A DNA stretch of 64,000 nt. Source: Lachnospiraceae bacterium. GTDB lineage: Bacteria; Bacillota; Clostridia; Lachnospirales; Lachnospiraceae. The DNA lies in NCBI GenBank assembly GCA_028696165.1, contig JAQVHQ010000005.1:1-64000 (forward strand), read 5' to 3'. Below, one piece after another: positions 1 through 8,512 of this stretch. A program made the translations under genes and the position numbers. Positions within the stretch are counted from its first letter, which is position 1. Each line of letters opens with the position of its first letter. The notes beneath the pieces are model-generated. The model was not told the DNA's origin and searched no databases. It saw only the letters and a list, made by a program, of their open reading frames with translations.

Positions 1-93
1 TTCCGACGGGGCTTATTAAAGTGCCACTACTCCAGTCACTGTCACTCTGAATAACTCAAAAATTCGATAGATTGGTACTTTGGAAGGATATAT

Positions 94-279
94 TCATTTT
101 TTAATTACATTTTGCGGAAACTCAAGTACATCTACCCTATGTTCTTTTATATAGTCAATCGCTTCTTTGCCATTCTGACAATCAGCTGCCAATTCGAATC
201 CCAGACTGTTCCAGTCCATCCGGTTTCGAATTGCATCTCTTACCAGAATTTCATCATCCACTAATATTACTTTATACAT
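94..279 (-). pseudogene. Truncated response-regulator receiver domain (YesN-like)
   Basis: The first ~50 residues are a normal receiver N-terminus: the strand MYKVILVDDE with its acidic pair, then RDAIRNRMDW and LGFELAADCQNGKEAIDYI, typical of YesN/AraC-type two-component regulators. Homology stops at HRVDVL, just before the expected phospho-acceptor Asp. Nine unrelated residues and a stop follow. The rest of the receiver and the output domain are absent, so this is a broken remnant that cannot be phosphorylated. The ATG at 279 is preferred over the upstream GTG because a GGGTGG box lies five bases before it. Sequence beyond the break (1-93) shows no further regulator and may belong to an inserted element or a deletion junction. 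Confidence 0.7.
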
Positions 280-288
280 ATTAACCAC

Positions 289-553
289 CCATTATTTTCT
301 GTTTTGTATTTTCCCAATTCACTTCTCTTGAACATTTTAACATGCTCCCCCTGAATCTACAATGGGAGCATAAGAATTATTTGATGGGGTGAAGAGGGTA
401 GAAGGAGGACGCAGCCCAGCCGGGTGAAAAACATTATATCAAATGAATTCGAGAGTAGCTCTTAACGGTTTGGTGCTTTCCGGTACGTGCTTTATTTCTT
501 TTTTACTCAACTTCCAGTGAAATCAGCTTTTTTACTACTGTCTGCGATAGCCA
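289..553. other. Intergenic region, no gene seen
   Basis: No convincing coding region was found between the regulator remnant and the inverted repeat at 554. The only structure noted is a small perfect 7-bp hairpin, TGCTCCC...GGGAGCA, at about 342-371. Confidence 0.5.
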
Positions 554-655
554 GCAGGGGGCGACGTCTTGTATGGGGTGCAAACAATTAGGGGCGGTTT
601 GGATTTTGAGGAAATCCAGCCCCGTTTGCACCCCATACAAGACGTCGCCCCCTGC
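554..655. repeat. Perfect 32-bp inverted repeat downstream of the aldo/keto reductase
   Basis: The arms 554-585 and 624-655 are perfect reverse complements (GCAGGGGGCGAC... and ...GTCGCCCCCTGC). They enclose 38 nt that can themselves pair partly (AGGGGC...GCCCC, TGGATTT...AAATCCA). The element lies 25 nt beyond the stop of the minus-strand reductase, so it would form a very long hairpin at the 3' end of that transcript. It lacks the U-tract of a simple intrinsic terminator. Its GC content exceeds that of the surroundings. It does not contain the CCTGA/ATCA core found in the two larger foldback elements of this window. Confidence 0.9.
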
Positions 656-679
656 GTCCCCCTCACTCAACAAAAAAGT

Positions 680-1687
680 TTATTTCACTATCACCCCATC
701 TTCGTCCCAGAGGTCGTGCCAGTCTTTGGCTCCTTCCCACAAGAATACCTGTCCTTTTACCAGGCGGTTATTTCTGTCCAGGGTAGCGATGCTTTCCATT
801 TCTTCTTTAGTTAGTGGATCTTCTGTTACGCATTTTAAATTACCAAAGTAATTTTTCTCATGGATTGAGAATGGAATCGGAATCTGTCCGCGCTGCACTG
901 CCCATTTTAATGAGATGATTGCCGGATGTACTCCATGGGCTTTGGCGATCGCCTGTATTTCAGGCATTTCCATATCAGAGATATCTTCTGGACAGATGTC
1001 TCTTTCAGGTCTTTTTGGTGAACCTATTGGCATGTAACCTACTGGCTGGATTTCTCTTTCGGTCAGGTAATCGAAGATTTCCTGCTGTTGGAAACATGGA
1101 TGCAATTCAAATTCACAGGCTGCCGGTTTGATTTTTAATAATGGCAGTACTGCTTCTAATTTTGGTATGGTCATATTGGATATACCGATTGCTTTAATCA
1201 ATCCTTTTTCAACTAATTCTTCGCACTGTCTGTAGGTGTCTACAAATTCATCTACACTAAATGGTCTGGAATCCGGGTTTCTTGCATCTACGCTGCAGTG
1301 TGGTGCATGATAGTTTGGAAATGGCCAGTGAATATAAAATAGGTCGATATAGTCACACTGCAGGTCTTCTATACTTTTTCTGCATGATTTTTCTACTTCC
1401 CGGTGCATGTCATTCCATACTTTTGTCATGATGAAGAGTTCTTTTCTTTCTACCACTCCTTCATCGAATGCTGCTTTGAATACTTTTCCAATCTGATCTT
1501 CATTGCCATAACAGGCTGCACAGTCAAAGAGGCGGTAACCACAGCGAATAGCTCCTGCAACTGCTGCTGATACTTCGTCTGGGGTGAAACGGTCAGAACC
1601 AAAGGTCCCCATTCCTACACATGGCATCTCTAACCCATTGTTTAATTTTTTCTTTGGCACTAAGCCTGGTTCTACATAATTACTCAT
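680..1687 (-). CDS. Aldo/keto reductase
   Basis: A 335-residue NAD(P)H-dependent aldo/keto reductase, a soluble (alpha/beta)8 barrel reducing aldehydes or ketoses. The full catalytic tetrad is visible: Asp55 and Tyr60 in LFDCAACYGNE, Lys89 in IMTKVWN, and His120 in FYIHWP. GISNMTIPKLEAVL and the C-terminal IPIPFSIHEKNYFGN cofactor region are also present. It is the last gene of a minus-strand cluster with an FGGY kinase, a GatD-like dehydrogenase and a PfkB kinase, starting 27 nt after the PfkB gene, so it probably reduces or interconverts a sugar or polyol in that pathway. The exact substrate cannot be read from the sequence. A long inverted repeat follows its stop. Confidence 0.88.
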   Translation of the reverse strand: MSNYVEPGLVPKKKLNNGLEMPCVGMGTFGSDRFTPDEVSAAVAGAIRCGYRLFDCAACYGNEDQIGKVFKAAFDEGVVERKELFIMTKVWNDMHREVEKSCRKSIEDLQCDYIDLFYIHWPFPNYHAPHCSVDARNPDSRPFSVDEFVDTYRQCEELVEKGLIKAIGISNMTIPKLEAVLPLLKIKPAACEFELHPCFQQQEIFDYLTEREIQPVGYMPIGSPKRPERDICPEDISDMEMPEIQAIAKAHGVHPAIISLKWAVQRGQIPIPFSIHEKNYFGNLKCVTEDPLTKEEMESIATLDRNNRLVKGQVFLWEGAKDWHDLWDEDGVIVK

Positions 1688-1714
1688 AAAATTCTCCTTT
1701 TTCTTTATACATTT

Positions 1715-2647
1715 TTATTTCAATTTTTTAATTTCTATCTGTGGTAATATCCGTTCCATGTCCTCTGGTACAAAAAATCCTGTTTCTTCACGAAGGGCTG
1801 CTGCTGCTGATATGGCGCTTGCTTTTCGCAGTGTTTCTTCTATAGAAAGTCCTTGTGAAAATCCTATAGCAAATCCGGCTATCATGGAGTCACCGCATCC
1901 TACGGTATTGACTGCATCAATCTTTGGTACAATTGCCTGATAGATACCTTCGTCGCAAACGACTATGGAACCATCCGCTCCAAGGGAAATAGCCACTATT
2001 TCCACACCCGATTTATGTATCTGAATCGCAGCTTCTATTAATTCTTCTCTGGAATCACATTGTTTTCCAGTAAGCATACGGATTTCATCTATATTTGGTT
2101 TTACCATAGTAGGATTGGACTGAATACCATTACGAAGCAGCTCCCCACTGGTATCAAGGATTACTTTCTTGCCGCCTTCACGCACCAGCTTAACCAGATG
2201 TTGATATGCCGAAGAATCCAACCCCTTAGGCACACTCCCTGAAATAGCTACTACGTCCGCTTCCTCTATCAGTTTCTTAAACTTCTCTAAAAAAGCAGTA
2301 AAATCTTCTTCACTTACTGTAAATCCAGGTTCCAGAAATTCTGTCTGAACCTTTTTTTCTTTATCCCAGATATTTATACAAGAACGACTCTCATCTTGAA
2401 GATGGTAAAACTCACTGGTAATTCCAAATTGTTTCAGATTGTCTACGATGTAATTACCTGCATGTCCCCCTACGAATCCAGTCGCAACTACTTTAGCTCC
2501 TGCTATGGATGCTGGTTTTGATACATTCAGTCCTTTTCCACCAGGTGTGTACGTACATTCCAACACACGATTTACTTCCCCTTCTTTTGCACCGGAAACC
2601 ACATATCGTTTATCTATGGCTGCATTTAAGGTTACTGTTAAAATCAT
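1715..2647 (-). CDS. PfkB-family sugar-phosphate kinase (1-phosphofructokinase / tagatose-6-phosphate kinase type)
   Basis: A 310-residue ribokinase-fold kinase of the FruK/LacC branch. It has the substrate strand MILTVTLNAAIDK, the first signature TPGGKGLNVSKPASIAGA (residues ~34-51), SGSVPKGL (~137-143), and the anion-hole/catalytic-base motif NTVGCGDSMIAGF with Asp253. The family phosphorylates fructose-1-phosphate or tagatose-6-phosphate to the 1,6-bisphosphate. Because it follows a GatD-like dehydrogenase by only 11 nt, a tagatose-6-phosphate kinase role fits as well as 1-phosphofructokinase. No PTS gene is adjacent, which argues against a standard fruK operon. The choice of substrate is inference. 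Confidence 0.85.
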   Translation of the reverse strand: MILTVTLNAAIDKRYVVSGAKEGEVNRVLECTYTPGGKGLNVSKPASIAGAKVVATGFVGGHAGNYIVDNLKQFGITSEFYHLQDESRSCINIWDKEKKVQTEFLEPGFTVSEEDFTAFLEKFKKLIEEADVVAISGSVPKGLDSSAYQHLVKLVREGGKKVILDTSGELLRNGIQSNPTMVKPNIDEIRMLTGKQCDSREELIEAAIQIHKSGVEIVAISLGADGSIVVCDEGIYQAIVPKIDAVNTVGCGDSMIAGFAIGFSQGLSIEETLRKASAISAAAALREETGFFVPEDMERILPQIEIKKLK

Positions 2648-2658
2648 TATTTTTCTCC

Positions 2659-3711
2659 TTATTTCTCACTGTCAATCAGAATTTTGCCCTTTACAGTACC
2701 CGGAGTTTTATACATTTCAAAAGCACTTGCAATCTCTGATAATGGAACTTTTTTGAAAATAAAGGAATCATCAATTTTTAACTGACCCGTTTTAAAATAA
2801 TTTGCAGTCAGTTCCCATTCATGTCCAGGGAACGGTGCACTGTAAGACATCCATGAACCAGTAAGAGTAAATTCTTTACGATTAATATTCTCCCATTCAT
2901 CTACCGTAAATGTCAGTTCCTTCGTAGGTGTTCCTACAAAACAAACTTTTGCTTTATTAGCTGCTAATTTAAATGCCATCTTCATCGTAATGGTATTGCC
3001 TGCAGTCTCATAAATGTAATCAAAACCTTTTCCATCAGTTGCATCCATCGCCTGTTTTATAAAGTCATCATCTAAGGTATTGATACCGCCAGTAGCTCCC
3101 AGATGTTTTGCAAGTTTTAAACGTTCCGGTGAAATATCAAATACAATCACCTGCTTTGCACCAAAGATTTTTGCCCACTGCATAACTAAAAGTCCAACGG
3201 TTCCACCTCCAAGGATTGCTACATTCTTACCACCAGTGAAATCTACGCGCTCTAGTCCATGAAGTGCAACAGTTGCCGGCTCAAACAGGGCTCCCTGTTC
3301 AAAAGAAACCTCTTCTTCGAATTTTACAGCATTGCGTTCCGGAACAACTACGTATTCCGCAAAGCTTCCAAACTGGCGAGAACCGATGAAGCTATAATGT
3401 TTACATAGAGAATAATCACCTTTCTGACAGTCTTCACATTTCATACATGGCACAAGCGGTACACCTGCCACCCTGTCACCTGCTTTTAAAGAAGTTACAC
3501 CCTCTCCAATTTCCTCTACTACACCTGAGAATTCGTGTCCTAATACATTTGGGAAGAAATGACATGCGTCTCCATTTACTCTTGGCACATCAGAACCACA
3601 GATTCCGGTATATTTTACTTTAATTAAAACTTCACCTTCTTTTGGCTGTGGTTTCTCGATTTCTTCATAACGAATGTCATACTTTGCATGTACTACTCCT
3701 GCTTTCATCAC
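2659..3711 (-). CDS. Zinc-dependent alcohol dehydrogenase, galactitol-1-phosphate 5-dehydrogenase-like
   Basis: A 350-residue medium-chain dehydrogenase. Catalytic zinc ligands are Cys38 (TGICGSD) and His59-Glu60 (GHEFSG). The structural-zinc cysteines are 89, 92, 95 and 103 (PCMKCEDCQKGDYSLC). The NAD-binding loop is LGGGTVGLL. FIGSRQFGSFAEY and GSWMSYSAPFPGHEWE match the pattern I recall for GatD, giving a more specific call than generic sorbitol dehydrogenase. It would oxidise a polyol or polyol phosphate to the ketose form. The gene overlaps the kinase stop. The start is GTG at 3711 or ATG at 3708, both behind AGGAGG; spacing slightly favours the GTG. The natural substrate is not determined. 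Confidence 0.85.
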   Translation of the reverse strand: MMKAGVVHAKYDIRYEEIEKPQPKEGEVLIKVKYTGICGSDVPRVNGDACHFFPNVLGHEFSGVVEEIGEGVTSLKAGDRVAGVPLVPCMKCEDCQKGDYSLCKHYSFIGSRQFGSFAEYVVVPERNAVKFEEEVSFEQGALFEPATVALHGLERVDFTGGKNVAILGGGTVGLLVMQWAKIFGAKQVIVFDISPERLKLAKHLGATGGINTLDDDFIKQAMDATDGKGFDYIYETAGNTITMKMAFKLAANKAKVCFVGTPTKELTFTVDEWENINRKEFTLTGSWMSYSAPFPGHEWELTANYFKTGQLKIDDSFIFKKVPLSEIASAFEMYKTPGTVKGKILIDSEK

Positions 3712-5231
3712 TGCATTCCTCCTGTTTTCTTCATTAACTCTTTTAAATTTTCATAAAGCGCCAAATAAGTCTCATAGTTTTTCATATATATATCATGGTT
3801 TTCCATGTTTGGCTCATGTCTTCTGGTGACTTTTACAGTCATCTTTACTGCTTCTTCGAAACTTTCATACATACCCACACCCACACCGGCAAGAATAACT
3901 GCACCCAGGGTAGTTGCTGTATCAGAAGAAGGTACTACGATTGGTTTTCCTGTTATATCTGATTTCATCTGAGTCCAAAGCAGCGAATTGGCTGAACCTC
4001 CCATGGCCCAAAGTTCATCAACTTTTGCTCCGGTAGTATCTGCCACATCCAGATTATGCTTTAGGGCAAATGCTACACCTTCCATCGCAGCTCTGACCAT
4101 ATGGCCTTTTGTTTTAGAAAAATCCAACCCATAGTAGACGCCCTTGGCATTTGGATCCCAGATTGGTGAACGTTCCCCGGACATATAGGGAAGAAATACA
4201 ACTCCATCGCTTCCGGGGGCAATCTTTTCTGCTATTTCATTTAACTGACTTAAAGAAGACTCTCCTGTTTCCTGTGCTATACTTCTCTCATACTGGGCAA
4301 ATTCCCGCTCTACCCAGCGCATCACACCACCGCCTCCGGTTGTTCCCCCTTGCAGGAGCCACTGCCCCGGTACCACATGGTATCCTAGTATCAGTCTCGG
4401 ATCTGCAGCGTACTCTTCCATACAGATACTCATTCCGCCTGCCTGGCCACCTTGTTCCTGTGTCTCTCCCGGTTGTATCACTCCGGCGCCCAAAGTTCCA
4501 CATGCAGCATCCAGCCCTCCTGCAACTACCGGTGTGCCTTCCGCTAAACCACACTGCCCGGCTGCCTCTTTTGTAACAGTTCCAACCACCTGATGACATG
4601 GAACAATTTCAGGAAGAAAGCTTATGGGAATTTCCAACTGTTCACACATATTTTCATCCCATGTGCCTGTTTTCATGTTGAAGCAATGCAATCCATATCC
4701 CTGAGACATATCCTGGGTGATGGCACCGGTTAAGCGATATGCGATAAAACTGTTGGACTGAAGTATTTTATCGGTCTTCTCGTATACTTCGGGAAGATGT
4801 TTTTTATACCACAAAATTTTTGCAGTGGTATAAGATGGCTGAAGGGAATTGCCTGCCAGCGAAAAGATGTTGTCCTCTCCGATTTTTTTATTGAGCTCAT
4901 CACAGATAGCCTGTGCTCTGGTATCCATCCAGATTGGAGTGTTCGTCAAAACCTTACCTGCCTTATCTATCGCTATGGCTGACCAGCTCTGTCCATCAAT
5001 CCCCACTCCTGCTATTTCTTCCGGTAAAATATTTCCTTTTTTTAGACACTCTTTGATTGCTTTACAAACTGCAGACCACCACTCTTCCGGATTTTGTTCG
5101 GCCCACCCCGGATGCGGATAATATACCGGATAATCCCCGGTGGATGAAGCTTTTACTGTGCCGTCTTTAGAAAATGCTGCAATTTTACAGGCACTGGTTC
5201 CGATGTCAATTCCCAATAAATAGTTCTTCAT
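3708..5231 (-). CDS. FGGY-family carbohydrate kinase, xylulokinase-like
   Basis: A 507-residue ATP-dependent sugar kinase. The N-terminal phosphate loop is LLGIDIGTSACK. HPGWAEQNPEEWW, GIDGQSW and WMDTRA belong to the first FGGY domain. GGLDAACGTLGAG and the C-terminal WAMGGSANSLLWTQMKSDITGKPI form the nucleotide-binding half. These resemble xylulokinases, but the family also phosphorylates fuculose, ribulose and other ketoses or polyols. The start at 5231 follows GGAGGAAAC; an in-frame ATG at 5246 lacks a good site. It heads the operon and overlaps the dehydrogenase. A LacI-type palindrome lies about 90 nt upstream. With fucI and fucU nearby but no classical fucK, a fuculokinase role is possible but unproven. 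Confidence 0.85.
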   Translation of the reverse strand: MKNYLLGIDIGTSACKIAAFSKDGTVKASSTGDYPVYYPHPGWAEQNPEEWWSAVCKAIKECLKKGNILPEEIAGVGIDGQSWSAIAIDKAGKVLTNTPIWMDTRAQAICDELNKKIGEDNIFSLAGNSLQPSYTTAKILWYKKHLPEVYEKTDKILQSNSFIAYRLTGAITQDMSQGYGLHCFNMKTGTWDENMCEQLEIPISFLPEIVPCHQVVGTVTKEAAGQCGLAEGTPVVAGGLDAACGTLGAGVIQPGETQEQGGQAGGMSICMEEYAADPRLILGYHVVPGQWLLQGGTTGGGGVMRWVEREFAQYERSIAQETGESSLSQLNEIAEKIAPGSDGVVFLPYMSGERSPIWDPNAKGVYYGLDFSKTKGHMVRAAMEGVAFALKHNLDVADTTGAKVDELWAMGGSANSLLWTQMKSDITGKPIVVPSSDTATTLGAVILAGVGVGMYESFEEAVKMTVKVTRRHEPNMENHDIYMKNYETYLALYENLKELMKKTGGMQ

Positions 5232-5318
5232 GTTTCCTCCATTCATTCTTTTATCATTTTTCTTATGCTGTCATACTTTTACTCTTTCCTGATTCAAAGA
5301 ATATCTTAGGTATATCAT

Positions 5319-5332
5319 CCGAAACGTTTCGG
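5319..5332. promoter_or_regulatory. LacI-family operator before the sugar-kinase operon
   Basis: CCGAAACGTTTCGG is a perfect 14-bp palindrome with the central CG of LacI/GalR-family operators. It lies between lacI (stop at 5369) and the kinase start. The same 12-bp core occurs upstream of the regulator gene at 6509-6520, which supports it as the site of the adjacent LacI protein. Confidence 0.8.
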
Positions 5333-5368
5333 TTGTATTCCTAAGAAAAGAGCTGCCAGATACAACTC

Positions 5369-6430
5369 TTACTCTTTGATTGTTTTCATGGATTTCCCTT
5401 CTACTATTTTCGTCTGTAATTTGATATCCTGTATGAGGTTTTCATCCTTTGTATCTCTGTTATTCTCGTTATTTTTATCTTTATCCCCTGCAGTTTTCAC
5501 CGGATGCTCCAAACGTTCCAATATTAAATGCGCCACCTGCATACCTATTTCTTCTGTTGGCTGTGTAACGACTGTTAATTTGGGTTTACAAGCTCTGGCA
5601 AAAGATAAATTGTCAAATCCTATCACAGATAAGTCATCTGGAATATTGATTCCCAACTCATTGATACCAATCATAGCTCCCATGGTTATCTCATAATTAC
5701 TGAGCAGAACACCCGTCATGTCCGGATTTTCCTTTACTAATGTTTCCAAACCCTCTACTCCGCTTTCAATAGTATAATCACCTCGAAAGATAAGTGACTG
5801 GGGTATCTCAAGTCCCTGCTCCTCCCATGCCTCCATATATCCGGCCAGACGCTCATTAGCAGTAGATATATCTTCCGGTCCTGCGATAATTCCTATTTTT
5901 TTGTGACCCTGATCAAAAAACTGCTTTACGGCATCATGTGCTGCTTTTCGATTATCAACAACTACGCTGTCGCATCTTAATTCCTGAATTACACGGTCAA
6001 TCAGCACAATTGGTTTCCCGGCTTTCTTAAATTTTCTTAAATGGGAACCTTTTGCATTAACCGGCATGTTGATAATTCCATCTACCCTCTTCCGGTATAA
6101 AAAATCTACTGCTTCCTTCTCAAGTTCCACATCGGTTCGACAGTCACATACAATCGTAGCGTAACCGTGATTTCTCAGGATATCCTCTACACTGGTGATA
6201 ATTTCTGTGCAGAAGATATTGTTTAATTCCGGAATAACAACTCCAATGATTTTTGTAGAATTCGTCTTTAAACCTCTGGCAACTTCATTGATTTCATAAT
6301 GAAGTTCTTCGATGGCTTCTTCGATCTTTATGCGGTTAGTCTCTCTTACATTACCCCCGTTAATATAGGAAGAAATCGTGGCAAGACCTAAACCGGTTTT
6401 TTTTGCAATATCTTTAATTGTAGCTGCCAT
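5369..6430 (-). CDS. LacI-family transcriptional regulator
   Basis: A sugar-responsive repressor. The N-terminal helix-turn-helix and hinge are TIKDIAKKTGLGLATISSYI... through VARGLKTNSTKIIGVVIP. The periplasmic-binding-protein-like effector domain follows, with VDGIINMPVN, PIVLIDR, FFDQGHKKIGIIAGP, VIGFDNLSFA and LTVVTQPTEEIG. The ATG at 6430 is preferred because AGGGGT precedes it and MAATIKDIA is the usual family beginning; an upstream in-frame GTG at 6466 has no clear ribosome site. A polar low-complexity insert (about DKDKNNENNRDTKDEN) sits just before the last strands, where most relatives have a short loop. Matching palindromes on both sides suggest it controls itself, the downstream kinase operon and perhaps divergent fucU. 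Confidence 0.9.
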   Translation of the reverse strand: MAATIKDIAKKTGLGLATISSYINGGNVRETNRIKIEEAIEELHYEINEVARGLKTNSTKIIGVVIPELNNIFCTEIITSVEDILRNHGYATIVCDCRTDVELEKEAVDFLYRKRVDGIINMPVNAKGSHLRKFKKAGKPIVLIDRVIQELRCDSVVVDNRKAAHDAVKQFFDQGHKKIGIIAGPEDISTANERLAGYMEAWEEQGLEIPQSLIFRGDYTIESGVEGLETLVKENPDMTGVLLSNYEITMGAMIGINELGINIPDDLSVIGFDNLSFARACKPKLTVVTQPTEEIGMQVAHLILERLEHPVKTAGDKDKNNENNRDTKDENLIQDIKLQTKIVEGKSMKTIKE

Positions 6431-6508
6431 ATTACCCCTGCTTTTTCTTGAAATCTGCTGCTTCACCTAGACATCATAATACTGTAATTTAATGTTCTTT
6501 TGCTAAAC

Positions 6509-6520
6509 CGAAACGTTTCG
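6509..6520. promoter_or_regulatory. LacI-family operator in the lacI-fucU divergent region
   Basis: CGAAACGTTTCG is the same perfect palindrome as at 5319-5332. It lies 79 nt upstream of the lacI start and 173 nt upstream of fucU. Autoregulation and control of fucU are both plausible. Confidence 0.75.
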
Positions 6521-6692
6521 CTTCTAGTTCTATACTACTTTCATTTTTCCTATTTGTCAATTATTTTTTTTAGGAAAATAATACCCTATTTTTGTAAGAT
6601 TTTCTATTGTATTTTCCTTGCATTTCTATTACTTTAATAATAGTTTGTATTGACTGGGTATAAAATATACGAGTCAAAGAAAGGGGCATATT

Positions 6693-7133
6693 ATGTTAAA
6701 AGGAATTCCTAAAATTTTATCACCTGAATTATTAAAAGTATTATCTGAGATGGGTCATAGTGACCGCCTTGTTATCTCTGACGGCAATTTTCCTGCTGAA
6801 TCTATGGGGAAAGATGCAATTGTAATCCGCTGTGACGGACATGGTGTTCCGGAGATTCTTGATGCTATTTTACAGGTATTTCCATTGGACACCTATGTGG
6901 AGCATCCGGTTAATCTGATGGAAGTTATGCCAGGTGATGATGTTGAGACACCTATCTGGGATACCTATAAAGAAATCGTTACCAAATATGATGACAGAGG
7001 CGCTGCCGCTGTTGGAAATATTGAAAGATTTGCATTCTATGATGAAGCCCGGACTTGCTATGCAATCCTTGCTACCGGAGAATCTGCACTTTATGCGAAT
7101 GTAATGCTGCAGAAGGGTGTTGTTGTTGATTAA
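6693..7133 (+). CDS. fucU: L-fucose mutarotase (RbsD/FucU family)
   Basis: A 146-residue protein of the RbsD/FucU family, which interconverts the alpha and beta anomers of L-fucose before isomerisation. MLKGIPKILSPELLKVLSEMGHSD follows the FucU pattern, with the conserved His of GHSD, ISDGNFPAESMG, and the C-terminal IERFAFYDEARTCYAILATGESALYANVMLQKGV. This is closer to FucU than RbsD, which lacks the FYERA-like segment. AAAGGGG precedes the ATG. It is divergent from lacI and is separated from fucI by about 4 kb of unrelated genes, unlike the compact enterobacterial fuc operon. A hairpin terminator follows. Confidence 0.9.
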   Translation: MLKGIPKILSPELLKVLSEMGHSDRLVISDGNFPAESMGKDAIVIRCDGHGVPEILDAILQVFPLDTYVEHPVNLMEVMPGDDVETPIWDTYKEIVTKYDDRGAAAVGNIERFAFYDEARTCYAILATGESALYANVMLQKGVVVD

Positions 7134-7168
7134 GGTAAACATCAATATCTCTTGTAAAAGTTAAAATA

Positions 7169-7235
7169 CCCATGTGCAGAGAAAATATCGAATAGTTATT
7201 TCCATATTTTCTCTATACATGGGTTCTTTTTATTT
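7169..7235. terminator. Bidirectional terminator between fucU and the DNA glycosylase
   Basis: ACCCATGTGCAGAGAAAATAT pairs with ATATTTTCTCTATACATGGGT around a short loop. It is followed by TTCTTTTTATTTT on plus, with A-rich sequence on the other side. It lies between convergent fucU and the glycosylase gene. Confidence 0.75.
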
Positions 7236-7242
7236 TCATAAA

Positions 7243-8049
7243 TCACGATATAAGTTCATAATAAAAGATGTATTGTTGAATCACACCTTCAAATCCTTTG
7301 TATCTTCTCTTAGGGAATCCTCGCTTATAATGTTGATCCAAAGCCTGTTTGATATGCGTGTCTATGGGAAATGCCTGAAGATGATGCAGTGAAAAAAGGC
7401 AAATACACTCTGCTACTTTTATACCTACCCCGAAGAGAGTTAATAATTCTTCTTTCGCCTTCAAATAAGAAAGTTTCGTTATTTCTTCCAATTTTCCCGG
7501 GTTATCCGTAAAGTATCGCGCGGTTCGTACTACATATTTGCTGCGATATCCCAGATTACATTCTTTTAAAGCGTCTTCATCCTGATTTGCCAGCGATTGT
7601 GGGGTAGGGAATGCATAGTATGTTTCGCCTTTAAAGTTCTTCTTTTCTTCTCCATACTTTTCGCAGATGTTTTGTATACATTTTCGAATTCTTACGATGT
7701 TATTCTGTTGGGAAATTAAGAATGAGACTATCGTTTCCCATAGGTCCTGTCTTAGTATTCTCACTCCATACCCGGCTTCAGATGCCTGAACCAAATAACT
7801 ATCATTGGGATTAATTCTGGATATATAAGCTGCATAATCTGTATCAAGGTCAAAATATCTTTTCCAGAATTCTTCGAACTCGGATTCATCACAGGAAAAT
7901 GAACAGCTTTCATCTGTTTGTGTAATTTCCAGATATCGACTGCCTGCTATCAGACTATAGGTATGCTCTCCTATCGCTCTCATCCGAAAACATTCTCCCG
8001 AATCACAAATTTGTGATATGTTAAAATTTTGCAAAGTCTTTTTTATCAT
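7243..8049 (-). CDS. HhH-GPD DNA glycosylase, 8-oxoguanine (Ogg/AlkA) type
   Basis: A 268-residue base-excision repair glycosylase. An N-terminal OGG-like beta domain (residues ~1-95) precedes the helix-hairpin-helix domain: VSFLISQQNNIVRIRKCI, then LLTLFGVGIKVAECICLFSLHHLQAFPIDTHI. The Lys of GIKVA is the expected Schiff-base nucleophile of bifunctional Ogg enzymes and the Asp of PIDTHI the catalytic acid. It would remove 8-oxoguanine or alkylated bases and nick the strand. It is minus-strand, convergent with fucU, and precedes no obvious partner. The alternative is a 3-methyladenine glycosylase, but the catalytic Lys favours Ogg. Confidence 0.88.
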   Translation of the reverse strand: MIKKTLQNFNISQICDSGECFRMRAIGEHTYSLIAGSRYLEITQTDESCSFSCDESEFEEFWKRYFDLDTDYAAYISRINPNDSYLVQASEAGYGVRILRQDLWETIVSFLISQQNNIVRIRKCIQNICEKYGEEKKNFKGETYYAFPTPQSLANQDEDALKECNLGYRSKYVVRTARYFTDNPGKLEEITKLSYLKAKEELLTLFGVGIKVAECICLFSLHHLQAFPIDTHIKQALDQHYKRGFPKRRYKGFEGVIQQYIFYYELIS

Positions 8050-8113
8050 TTTTCTCTATTCTGTCTTAATATTTTATCTATCATTATTGTTCCTGTATTA
8101 CATAAAAACATTA

Positions 8114-8479
8114 TTATCTCTCTGGCACTATTTCTATCCAATATCCATCTGGATCTGTAATGAAATAAATTCCCATTCCTTCATTTTCGTATGCTATACA
8201 TCCCATCTCTTTGTGACGTGCATGATATGCATCATATTCATCCGTTTTAAATGCCAGATGGAATTCGCATTCCCCAAGATCGTATGGTTTCTCACGTCCC
8301 ACATTGTATGTTAATTCCAACTGAAACTGTGTCTCTTTATCCCCTAACCAGGCCTGCTTAAAAGACCCATCTTCTCCGGTTCTTTCTCTGATTACGTCCA
8401 AATCCAAAGCTTCTTTATAAAAAGCATAGCTCTTATCCAAATCCAATACATTAAAATTAAAATGGTCAAATTTTATCAT
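8114..8479 (-). CDS. VOC-superfamily glyoxalase-like protein
   Basis: A 121-residue protein with the paired beta-alpha-beta-beta-beta modules of the vicinal oxygen chelate fold. It begins IKFDHFNFNVLDLDKSYAFYKEALDL and ends GMGIYFITDPDGYWIEIVPE. Candidate metal ligands are His6, the Glu of FQLELTY, the His of CEFHLAF and the Glu of WIEIV, as in lactoylglutathione lyases. A methylglyoxal-detoxifying role is therefore reasonable, and lactaldehyde/methylglyoxal chemistry would suit a fucose-using cell, but that link is inference. It sits alone on minus between the glycosylase and the antiporter. Confidence 0.8.
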   Translation of the reverse strand: MIKFDHFNFNVLDLDKSYAFYKEALDLDVIRERTGEDGSFKQAWLGDKETQFQLELTYNVGREKPYDLGECEFHLAFKTDEYDAYHARHKEMGCIAYENEGMGIYFITDPDGYWIEIVPER

Positions 8480-8512
8480 CTTTCTTACCTCTTTCTTTTT
8501 TATATTCTTGAT

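Noticed and set aside
569..851. Two overlapping plus-strand frames opposite the aldo/keto reductase 3' end
   Set aside because: They start inside the inverted repeat and run antisense to a well-supported enzyme gene.
4151..4599. Frames on both strands inside the FGGY kinase
   Set aside because: They overlap the kinase nucleotide and substrate motifs in other frames and have no independent signals.
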